From Flemingiibacterium sp045600005 (lineage in GTDB: Bacteria; Bacillota; Clostridia; Oscillospirales; CAG-272), in the NCBI GenBank assembly GCA_045600005.1, contig JAZRXB010000212.1, positions 1-5,343 of the forward strand: a stretch of 5,343 nt of DNA, in the 5' to 3' direction. The translations under genes and the position numbers were made by a program. Each line of letters begins with the position of its first letter. Position 1 is the stretch's first letter. The notes under the pieces were generated by a model that saw nothing but the letters and a program-made list of their open reading frames with translations, had not been told where the DNA came from and did no database searches. Positions 1-4,478 of the stretch are shown here, piece after piece.

Positions 1-9
1 ATGGGGATA

Positions 10-33
10 GCTGACAAAATAAATTTTGTCAGC
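10..33. repeat. Perfect inverted repeat (hairpin L1)
   Basis: The arms GCTGACAAAAT and ATTTTGTCAGC are perfectly complementary over 11 bp and are separated by AA. It is the first of three consecutive inverted repeats at the left edge of the window. No T-tract follows on either strand, so an intrinsic terminator is not supported. It may be part of an intergenic repeat element that continues off the window. Confidence 0.75.
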
Positions 34-46
34 CGCGATAAGCGCG
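34..46. repeat. Short inverted repeat (hairpin L2)
   Basis: CGCG arms of 4 bp flank a 5-base loop. The stem is weak alone and is listed because it abuts hairpin L1 directly and lies five bases from hairpin L3, giving a continuous run of stems. Confidence 0.35.
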
Positions 47-51
47 AGTAC

Positions 52-78
52 CGATTGTAAAACGCAGTTTTACAATCG
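52..78. repeat. Perfect inverted repeat (hairpin L3)
   Basis: The arms CGATTGTAAAAC and GTTTTACAATCG pair perfectly over 12 bp around a GCA loop. The stem is AT-rich, and no T-run follows it on either strand. It lies downstream of the DUF1385 gene on the minus strand and could help end that transcript or protect its 3' end. The adjacent hairpins make a repeat element at least as likely. Confidence 0.75.
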
Positions 79-117
79 ATCATCTGACATACATAATAAT
101 GAAGATTTTGTTTGATC

Positions 118-141
118 CCGCGGCGTTTTCCTGTGCCGCGG
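118..141 (-). terminator. Possible weak terminator stem after the DUF1385 gene
   Basis: CCGCGGC and GCCGCGG form a 7-bp GC-only stem with a 10-base loop, beginning 13 bases past the TGA stop of the minus-strand DUF1385 gene. The sequence after the stem on the minus strand is A-rich and not T-rich, so this is not a canonical intrinsic terminator. The position is right for transcript end formation, but the evidence is thin. Confidence 0.3.
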
Positions 142-154
142 ACCGGTCGGGAGA

Positions 155-1105
155 TCACCAGTTGTCTGCGTCGCGGTTTTCGGGGATGACCATCTTCATG
201 GCGGCGATGGCGCACTCGATCATGCTGTCGTCCGGTTCGTGGACGGTGATGTGCTGGAGCCAGACGCCGGGCGCGGCGATGATGCGGGTCAAGAGGTTAT
301 CGTGCCGTCCGCAGAATTTAATCAGCTCGTAGCCGACGCCCATCGTGATCGGCAGAAGCGCCAGCTTGATGAGCGTGCGCAGAAGCGGATTGGTGACGCG
401 GATGAACATCGAAATGATGATGCCGACAAGCAGCATCAGGATCATGAACGACGTGCCGCAGCGCGGATGGAAGCGGCGCTGCGGACGGACGTTTTCGACG
501 GTCAGCTCAAGCCCGGCTTCGTAGCAGAAGATGCACTTATGCTCCGCGCCGTGGTACTGGAAGGTGCGGCGGATGTCCTTCATGAGACACACCGCCGCCA
601 TGTAGCCGACGAACAGGATGATGCGGAAGAGACCCTCGAAAATACTGCGCAGGATCGGATTGTCGAGCGACGGGACGGCAGCCGACAGCCACGAGAAGAG
701 CTGCGCGGGGAGCCAGATGAACAGTCCGACCGACAGAAGCACGCCGAGCGCGGTCCCGATGACCATGGCGGCGTTCATCAGAATGCCGTTCTTTTTCTTC
801 TGCTTTTCGGCTTCTTCTTCGGTTTTCGGCGGCTCCTCGTCCTCCGGCATGGAGATCTCGGCGGAGCGCATCAGGCAGCGGTAGCCGAGCGTCAGCGAAT
901 CCACGAAGCCGAACACGCCGCGGATGATGGGGAGCTTTGTGATCTTCGGGCGTTTTGAGGTTTTCACTTCCTCGCATTCGAGGATCATTTCGCCCTGCGG
1001 ATCGCGGACCGCCATAGCGTATTTTTCGGGTCCGCGCATCATGATCCCTTCGAGCAGAGCCTGTCCGCCGATGGAGGTTTTTTTCGGTGTTTTGTTTTCA
1101 GCCAA
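155..1105 (-). CDS. DUF1385 family membrane protein (YqhQ-like)
   Basis: This 316-residue protein matches the DUF1385 family typified by Bacillus YqhQ, whose biochemical function is not established. The N-terminus has the family signature GGQALLEGIMMRGP (residues 13-26). An acidic/lysine-rich stretch (86-106) precedes hydrophobic segments at roughly 108-137, 157-175, 219-236 and 242-260, so it is probably an integral membrane protein. Between the second and third segments lie the family motifs HGAEHK (185-190) and RRFHPRCGTSF (210-220). With C191 and C194 these supply His and Cys residues that could bind metal, which is inference. The start is TTG: AAGGAGA sits 7 bases upstream, and the first in-frame ATG would cut into the signature. 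The upstream hydrolase gene ends 85 bases away with no promoter or terminator seen between, so co-transcription is likely. Length is normal for the family. Confidence 0.88.
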   Translation of the reverse strand: MAENKTPKKTSIGGQALLEGIMMRGPEKYAMAVRDPQGEMILECEEVKTSKRPKITKLPIIRGVFGFVDSLTLGYRCLMRSAEISMPEDEEPPKTEEEAEKQKKKNGILMNAAMVIGTALGVLLSVGLFIWLPAQLFSWLSAAVPSLDNPILRSIFEGLFRIILFVGYMAAVCLMKDIRRTFQYHGAEHKCIFCYEAGLELTVENVRPQRRFHPRCGTSFMILMLLVGIIISMFIRVTNPLLRTLIKLALLPITMGVGYELIKFCGRHDNLLTRIIAAPGVWLQHITVHEPDDSMIECAIAAMKMVIPENRDADNW

Positions 1106-1112
1106 ATCAGAT

Positions 1113-1119
1113 TCTCCTT
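1113..1119 (-). promoter_or_regulatory. Ribosome binding site that fixes a TTG start
   Basis: On the minus strand AAGGAGA lies 7 bases before TTG at 1105-1103. It supports a TTG initiation codon for the DUF1385 gene, since the next in-frame ATG is residue 22, inside a conserved motif. Confidence 0.85.
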
Positions 1120-1159
1120 ATGAGGTTCCCGGAAACGGCGAACGTTCATGGAACCTTCG

Positions 1160-1171
1160 CTTTCATGAAAG
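1160..1171. repeat. 12-base perfect palindrome
   Basis: CTTTCATGAAAG reads the same on both strands. It lies in the 85-base gap between the hydrolase gene and the DUF1385 gene. It could be an operator half-site arrangement or chance; no promoter is visible beside it. Confidence 0.3.
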
Positions 1172-1190
1172 ATCCGGGGTATTGGTCGGT

Positions 1191-2057
1191 TCAGTCGTCG
1201 AGGTGGAGGCGTTTCCGGCGGCGCGGATAGGGGTCGTCGTCCGTTTCAAGGACGATCTCCTGCGTGCCTTCGCCCGAAATATAGTGCCATTCGGCGCCGA
1301 TCTCGCTCACCCAGCCGCGCGTGACGATGGTTTTCCAGTGTCCGGTGTCGTAGCCTTCGCCCATGTCGTTGCTCCACAGCCAGAGCGGAGTACACCAGAG
1401 GTAGAAGCGCGCGCCGACTGCGTCATAGACCGCCTTGCCGACGCCGTCCTGCCCATGATGAGCGGTCTGGACGTAATCCGCTTTCAGCAGGGAAGCGGGC
1501 GCTTCGGCGAGCAGCCGTTCGCCGCCCTTTACGCCGAGGTCGCCGAGGAACACGACGCTGTGATCCCCCGCTTCCAGCCGGTAGACGACCGAGGAGTCGT
1601 TGACGCCGCCGGGACCGGGAACAGCCGCTTCATCCGGCGCGAGCAGGACGCGGACGGTTATGCCGGGAAAACGGAAAACGTCTCCCGTGCTGACGCCGGT
1701 GACGGGCAGATCGAGCCGGTCGACCTGTCTTGCGAAGCGGTCGATCGGCGCGGTTTCATCCGTTTCGCCCGACGCTTCGACAAAGGCGGCAGGGAGAAAG
1801 CGGAGATAGAGCCGCTTTATGCTGATCTCGCCCGCGTGACGTTCACAGAGCGACGAGAAAGCGTTGATGTGATGGGCGTGCGGATGGGTGAAGAACCAGC
1901 CGTCGACCGTTCCGCCGAGTTTTCGGATATAGGCGCAGAGAAAATCCGCGTCCGAGGAATTCCCGCCGTCGAAGACCAGCAGCGTGTCGTCGTTTTTGAC
2001 GAGAAACGACATCATCTGACTGTCCGACTGAGGTACGGGCATGAATAATGTGGTCAT
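1191..2057 (-). CDS. Metallo-beta-lactamase-fold hydrolase, ComEC-like
   Basis: This is a 288-residue soluble protein with no signal peptide or membrane segment, resembling the isolated hydrolase domain of ComEC-type metallo-beta-lactamase-fold proteins. Visible elements in order are FDGG (29-32), the metal motif THPHAHH (57-63), NDSSVVYRLE (153-162) as in ComEC-like domains, VVFLGDLG (168-175) with the likely bridging Asp173, and TAHHG (198-202). Canonical HxHxDH is here H58-P-H60-A-H62-H63, so the usual Asp is His. The substrate is unknown; a phosphodiester or nucleic acid is a family-level guess. No ComEC membrane channel domain or other competence gene is in the window. The start is ATG with GAAAGG 9 bases upstream. 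A consensus promoter precedes it, and the DUF1385 gene follows after 85 bases, probably in one transcript. The C-terminus is basic then acidic (RRRKRLHLDD). Confidence 0.82.
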   Translation of the reverse strand: MTTLFMPVPQSDSQMMSFLVKNDDTLLVFDGGNSSDADFLCAYIRKLGGTVDGWFFTHPHAHHINAFSSLCERHAGEISIKRLYLRFLPAAFVEASGETDETAPIDRFARQVDRLDLPVTGVSTGDVFRFPGITVRVLLAPDEAAVPGPGGVNDSSVVYRLEAGDHSVVFLGDLGVKGGERLLAEAPASLLKADYVQTAHHGQDGVGKAVYDAVGARFYLWCTPLWLWSNDMGEGYDTGHWKTIVTRGWVSEIGAEWHYISGEGTQEIVLETDDDPYPRRRKRLHLDD

Positions 2058-2098
2058 GTACGAAAACCTTTCTGTATGAAAAACACGTATCTATTCTT

Positions 2099-2127
2099 AT
2101 TATAACACCGCTTTTTGTACTTGTCAA
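2099..2127 (-). promoter_or_regulatory. Perfect consensus sigma-A promoter for the hydrolase gene
   Basis: On the minus strand, TTGACA (2127-2122) and TATAAT (2104-2099) are separated by exactly 17 bases. The start of transcription is expected near 2092, leaving a leader of about 35 bases before the ATG at 2057. Both hexamers and the spacer are optimal, so strong constitutive expression is expected. It lies beyond the hpf terminator stem, so the hydrolase gene is a separate transcription unit. Confidence 0.88.
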
Positions 2128-2180
2128 GGAGTTTGGCGACTTTCATGAAAAGGAAAAATCCGCAGTCTGCCGACGGAAAA

Positions 2181-2210
2181 GCCGGGGAAGCGCGGCAGCG
2201 CTTCCCCGGC
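2181..2210 (-). terminator. Terminator hairpin of hpf
   Basis: The arms at 2181-2193 (GCCGGGGAAGCGC) and 2198-2210 form a perfect 13-bp GC-rich stem with a 4-base loop. It lies 66 bases past the hpf stop. On the minus strand the stem is followed by TTTTCC, a short T-tract, so Rho-independent termination is likely though not ideal. It separates hpf from the hydrolase promoter. Confidence 0.75.
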
Positions 2211-2276
2211 ATAAAGGGAACGATCTATTTTCACGCAGTCCTGCGAGCCGTCCGGCGGACGCAGGAGGAGCGGTCA

Positions 2277-2810
2277 TCAAGGCTTTTTCGGGATCAGCAG
2301 TCCGTATGCGCCGTCGCGGCGGCGGTAAACGATCTCGATCTCGCCGGAGGAGATATCCTGATAGGCGAAGAAATCGTGTCCGAGCAGATTCATCTGAAGA
2401 ATGGCTTCCTCGGCTTCCATCGGCTGGACGGTGAATTCCTTGACGCGGAGGATCGCTTCGTCGTCCTCTGCCGCCTCGGTGCTGTCGGCGGCGAACAGGT
2501 CGGAGACCGCGCCGTCACGCAGCCGCTTTTCAAGGCGGGTCTTGTTCTTGCGGATCTGACGTTCGATCGAATCGACGGCTTTATCGAGGGCGTTGCGCCA
2601 CGTTTCCTCGGTTTCCTCGCTGCGGTAGAGCATCCCGGATGCGTTGATCGTCAGTTCAAGGCGTTCACGCTGGCGGACACGGGAGAGCTTGACCACGGCT
2701 TCTGCGCCGTCCTTCCCGAAAAACCGGTCGAAGCGGGCGAGCTTCGTGTCTGCAACCGGCTTGAAATCTTCGGGTACGCTTACCTGTCTGCCCATGTACG
2801 TTGTCTTCAT
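2277..2810 (-). CDS. hpf: Long-form ribosome hibernation promoting factor
   Basis: This 177-residue cytoplasmic protein has the two-domain plan of long HPF. The N-terminal ribosome-binding domain (about 1-95) covers the decoding region of the 30S subunit. An acidic linker (about 100-118) leads to the C-terminal dimerisation domain (119-177), which contains the hallmark stretches MEAEEAILQMNLLGHDFFAY (131-150) and VYRRRDGAYGLL (161-172). In this family the C-terminal domains pair two 70S particles into inactive 100S dimers during stationary phase or starvation. A longer reading frame starts at 2969, but its 53 extra residues are AT-rich promoter sequence. The ATG at 2810 has AAGGTGG 8 bases upstream and begins MKTTYMGRQV, typical of the family. 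It is transcribed alone, divergently from asd, with its own promoter and terminator. It is complete and unremarkable in length. Confidence 0.95.
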   Translation of the reverse strand: MKTTYMGRQVSVPEDFKPVADTKLARFDRFFGKDGAEAVVKLSRVRQRERLELTINASGMLYRSEETEETWRNALDKAVDSIERQIRKNKTRLEKRLRDGAVSDLFAADSTEAAEDDEAILRVKEFTVQPMEAEEAILQMNLLGHDFFAYQDISSGEIEIVYRRRDGAYGLLIPKKP

Positions 2811-2818
2811 GATTCTGA

Positions 2819-2825
2819 CCACCTT
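2819..2825 (-). promoter_or_regulatory. Ribosome binding site fixing the hpf start
   Basis: AAGGTGG on the minus strand lies 8 bases before the ATG at 2810. It favours this start over the longer reading frame that begins at 2969. Confidence 0.8.
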
Positions 2826-2862
2826 TTTGTGAATGATTTGCGGTTTTCTGTTCCGCATATAC

Positions 2863-2891
2863 AGTATATCACATAATTTATGAAAATACAA
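2863..2891 (-). promoter_or_regulatory. Extended -10 promoter for hpf
   Basis: On the minus strand TGATATACT (2871-2863) fits an extended -10 element (TGnTATAAT with one mismatch). TTGTAT (2891-2886) sits 17 bases upstream as a weak -35 matching only TTG. Transcription would start near 2856, giving a leader of about 46 bases. The weak -35 with an extended -10 leaves room for regulation, which would suit a growth-phase gene, but no operator is evident. Confidence 0.6.
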
Positions 2892-3000
2892 TAGGATTGA
2901 TGATAATAAATGAAAACATATTTTGAATATTGACAAAAAATGCTTATCAAATGAACATAAAAATAACATAGCTGAAATGCAAAATGTTTACAGAATACGA

Positions 3001-3029
3001 TTGACAGAAGACGCGGAAAATGATATAAT
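3001..3029 (+). promoter_or_regulatory. Perfect consensus sigma-A promoter for asd
   Basis: TTGACA (3001-3006) and TATAAT (3024-3029) are separated by exactly 17 bases. Transcription should begin near 3036, giving a leader of under 30 bases before the asd start at 3065. This leaves no room for a riboswitch such as a lysine aptamer, so any control would act at initiation. Confidence 0.9.
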
Positions 3030-3050
3030 AATAGGAAACAAACTCAAACT

Positions 3051-3056
3051 GGAGGG
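3051..3056 (+). promoter_or_regulatory. asd ribosome binding site with an adjacent start-stop ATG TAA
   Basis: GGAGGG lies 8 bases before the asd ATG at 3065. Between them is ATGTAA (3058-3063), a start codon followed at once by stop, in another frame. It is only 1 base from GGAGGG, probably too close to be used. Confidence 0.8.
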
Positions 3057-3064
3057 TATGTAAA

Positions 3065-4147
3065 ATGGCAGACAAACTTCGCGCCGGAATCGTCGGCGCA
3101 ACCGGTATGGTGGGACAGAGATTCATCACCTTGCTGGAAAATCATCCGTATTTTGAGATCGCGGCTCTCGCCGCAAGCCCCCGCTCCGCAGGGAAGACCT
3201 ACGAGGAAGCGCTCGGCGGACGCTGGAAGCTCACCGATCCGATGCCCGAGAGCGTTAAGAACATGATCGTTCACGACGCTTCCAAGCTCGACGAAATGGC
3301 TGAACTGGTCGACTTCGTTTTCTGCGCGGTCGACATGAAGAAGGAAGAGATCAGAGCCCTTGAAGAAGCCTACGCGAAGCACGAGATCCCGGTCGTTTCC
3401 AACATCTCCGCGTACCGCTGGACGCCCGACGTTCCGATGGTCATCCCGGAGATCAACGACGCGCATCTCGCCATCATCTCGGAACAGAGAAAGCGTCTGG
3501 GCACGAGGTACGGCTTCATCGCCGTCAAGCCGAACTGTTCGATCCAGTCCTACGTTCCGGCGCTCACGCCGCTTCTGAAATTCCATCCGACCGAGGTCGC
3601 CGCAACGACCTATCAGGCGATCTCCGGCGCGGGCAAGACCTTCCGCGAGTGGCCTGAAATGATCGACAACGTGATCCCTTACATCGGCGGCGAGGAAGAA
3701 AAATCCGAGCAGGAGCCGCTCAAGATCTGGGGCCGCATCGAGAACGGCGCGATCGTCAAGGCGGAAAAGCCCCTCATCACGACGCAGTGCATCCGCGTCC
3801 CGGTCACGGACGGTCACACCGCAGCCGTTTTCGTCCGCTTCGCCGAGAAGCCGTCGAAGGAGCAGATCCTCGAAGCGTGGGCAGAGTATGCAGGCAAACC
3901 GCAGGCTCTGGAGCTTCCGCACGCGCCGAAGCAGTTCTTACACTATTTCGAGGAAGACAACCGTCCGCAGTGCAATCTCGACCGCGGAATCGAAGGCGGC
4001 ATGGCGATCTCCATCGGCCGTCTGAGAGAAGACACGCTGTTCGACTACAAGTTCGTCGGACTTTCCCACAACACGCTGCGCGGCGCCGCCGGCGGAGCAG
4101 TCGAGATCGCAGAGTTACTGTACCGCGAGGGCTGGCTGACGAAGTAA
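3065..4147 (+). CDS. asd: Aspartate-semialdehyde dehydrogenase, archaeal/fungal type
   Basis: The 360-residue enzyme reduces aspartyl phosphate to aspartate semialdehyde with NADPH, the branch-point step toward lysine/diaminopimelate, threonine and methionine. The nucleotide-binding loop is GATGMVGQ (11-18). The catalytic cysteine is C158 in KPNCSIQ (155-161), and H251 in RVPVTDGHT (244-252) is the likely acid/base histidine. NVIPYIGGEEEKSEQE (202-217) and the C-terminal LSHNTLRGAAGGAVEIAELL (333-352) are also typical. The sequence follows the archaeal and yeast branch, known also in some Clostridia, and not the classical E. coli or Bacillus branch. The ATG at 3065 has GGAGGG 8 bases upstream and a consensus promoter. 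No other lysine or threonine gene is adjacent, and a 331-base gap follows, so it is probably transcribed alone. All key residues are present. Confidence 0.95.
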   Translation: MADKLRAGIVGATGMVGQRFITLLENHPYFEIAALAASPRSAGKTYEEALGGRWKLTDPMPESVKNMIVHDASKLDEMAELVDFVFCAVDMKKEEIRALEEAYAKHEIPVVSNISAYRWTPDVPMVIPEINDAHLAIISEQRKRLGTRYGFIAVKPNCSIQSYVPALTPLLKFHPTEVAATTYQAISGAGKTFREWPEMIDNVIPYIGGEEEKSEQEPLKIWGRIENGAIVKAEKPLITTQCIRVPVTDGHTAAVFVRFAEKPSKEQILEAWAEYAGKPQALELPHAPKQFLHYFEEDNRPQCNLDRGIEGGMAISIGRLREDTLFDYKFVGLSHNTLRGAAGGAVEIAELLYREGWLTK

Positions 4148-4231
4148 CATCCGGCGGGGAGCGTGCGCGGAGAGGGCTGTTCTGTTTGATCTGTTATGGA
4201 GACATTGGAACAGACCGACTTCGCGCCCGTG
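4148..4231. other. Intergenic sequence after asd with no recognised feature
   Basis: These 84 bases between the asd stop and the hairpin cluster hold no convincing gene. CTGTTC (4177-4182) and GAACAG (4208-4213) could pair across a 25-base loop, but this is weak. No terminator with a T-tract follows asd here. Confidence 0.5.
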
Positions 4232-4258
4232 CGCGGCGGCGGCAGAGCCGCCGCCGCG
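4232..4258. repeat. Hairpin H1, 12-bp perfect stem
   Basis: The arms CGCGGCGGCGGC (4232-4243) and GCCGCCGCCGCG (4247-4258) flank an AGA loop. The arms are short CGG-type triplet runs, which may slip. Confidence 0.85.
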
Positions 4259-4259
4259 T

Positions 4260-4290
4260 CATGGGGAGGGACCTCCGTTCCCTCCCCATG
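4260..4290. repeat. Hairpin H2, 12-bp perfect stem
   Basis: The arms CATGGGGAGGGA (4260-4271) and TCCCTCCCCATG (4279-4290) flank a 7-base loop. One arm is pure purine over ten bases and the other pure pyrimidine. Confidence 0.85.
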
Positions 4291-4301
4291 CCCCACCTAT
4301 G

Positions 4302-4326
4302 CGCGTCCCGCCTTCGGCGGAACGCG
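4302..4326. repeat. Hairpin H3, 11-position stem with one mismatch
   Basis: CGCGT-C-CCGCC (4302-4312) pairs with GGCGG-A-ACGCG (4316-4326) around a TTC loop. One C/A mismatch interrupts the stem. Confidence 0.75.
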
Positions 4327-4330
4327 GGGA

Positions 4331-4346
4331 GGCGGGCAAGCCCGCC
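4331..4346. repeat. Hairpin H4, 6-bp stem with CAAG loop
   Basis: GGCGGG (4331-4336) pairs with CCCGCC (4341-4346) around CAAG. Flanking G-rich and C-rich bases offer alternative registers. Confidence 0.65.
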
Positions 4347-4348
4347 CC

Positions 4349-4383
4349 GCCTTGCGAAACCCGCACTGCGGGTTTCGCAAGGC
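4349..4383. repeat. Hairpin H5, 16-bp perfect stem
   Basis: The arms run 4349-4364 (starting GCCTTGCGAAACCCGC) and 4368-4383, with an ACT loop. Its last three bases are shared with the first arm of H6, so the two stems compete for GGC at 4381-4383. Confidence 0.88.
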
Positions 4384-4419
4384 TTCCCCCGGCGCGGCTT
4401 CGCCGCGCCGGGGGAAGCC
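4381..4419. repeat. Hairpin H6, 18-bp perfect stem
   Basis: The arms at 4381-4398 and 4402-4419 are perfectly complementary over 18 bp around a TTC loop, the longest stem in the window. The sequence after it has no T-tract on the plus strand. Part of the right arm (CCGGGGGAAGC) resembles the hpf terminator arm CCGGGGAAGC with one base inserted. Confidence 0.9.
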
Positions 4420-4425
4420 GCCTGC

Positions 4426-4453
4426 CTGAACCGAAATCTTCCTTAATTATATT
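4426..4453 (+). promoter_or_regulatory. Tentative weak promoter for purD
   Basis: TATATT (4448-4453) is a reasonable -10 in the only AT-rich patch before purD. CTGAAC (4426-4431), 16 bases upstream, is a poor -35 with three matches. It starts just past the hairpin cluster, which is consistent with purD being a separate transcript. Confidence 0.35.
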
Positions 4454-4478
4454 ATCATATGAAATCAGAGGAGCCGTT

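Larger units (their letters stand above)
4232..4419. repeat. Cluster of six consecutive GC-rich hairpins
   Basis: Nearly every base of this 188-base tract lies in the arm of an inverted repeat. The six stems are H1 4232-4258, H2 4260-4290, H3 4302-4326, H4 4331-4346, H5 4349-4383 and H6 4381-4419. Four (H1, H2, H5, H6) are perfect over 12 bp or more. None is followed by a T-tract on either strand, so the tract is not a stack of ordinary intrinsic terminators. It fits a composite intergenic repeat such as a REP/BIME-like or non-autonomous element, or a structured transcript end that insulates asd from purD. No reading frame here resembles a protein. There is no terminal duplication obvious enough to call an insertion. 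Confidence 0.85.

Noticed and set aside
924..2048. A 374-codon open frame on the plus strand
   Set aside because: It runs antisense across the start of DUF1385 and nearly all of the hydrolase gene, both of which have family motifs, promoter and ribosome binding sites. Its translation has no recognisable motif. Long antisense frames are common in GC-biased coding sequence.
2930..2960. Second TTGACA (2930-2935) upstream of asd
   Set aside because: No acceptable -10 lies 16-18 bases downstream (the sequence there is GAACAT), and the promoter at 3001-3029 is perfect.
2811..2969. N-terminal extension of hpf by 53 residues
   Set aside because: The extra residues are encoded by AT-rich promoter DNA containing the -10 and -35 elements and the Shine-Dalgarno. 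Family alignment expects a start at MKTTYMGRQV.
3044..3922. A 292-codon open frame on the minus strand opposite asd
   Set aside because: It is the mirror of asd codon bias, with a repetitive R/D/L-rich translation. asd has catalytic motifs, a promoter and a ribosome binding site.
4232..4419. CRISPR array
   Set aside because: The stems differ from each other in sequence and there are no identical direct repeats with regular spacers.
4148..4478. Purine or lysine riboswitch
   Set aside because: No purine aptamer core or lysine aptamer pattern could be seen; the structure is a string of simple hairpins with tiny loops.
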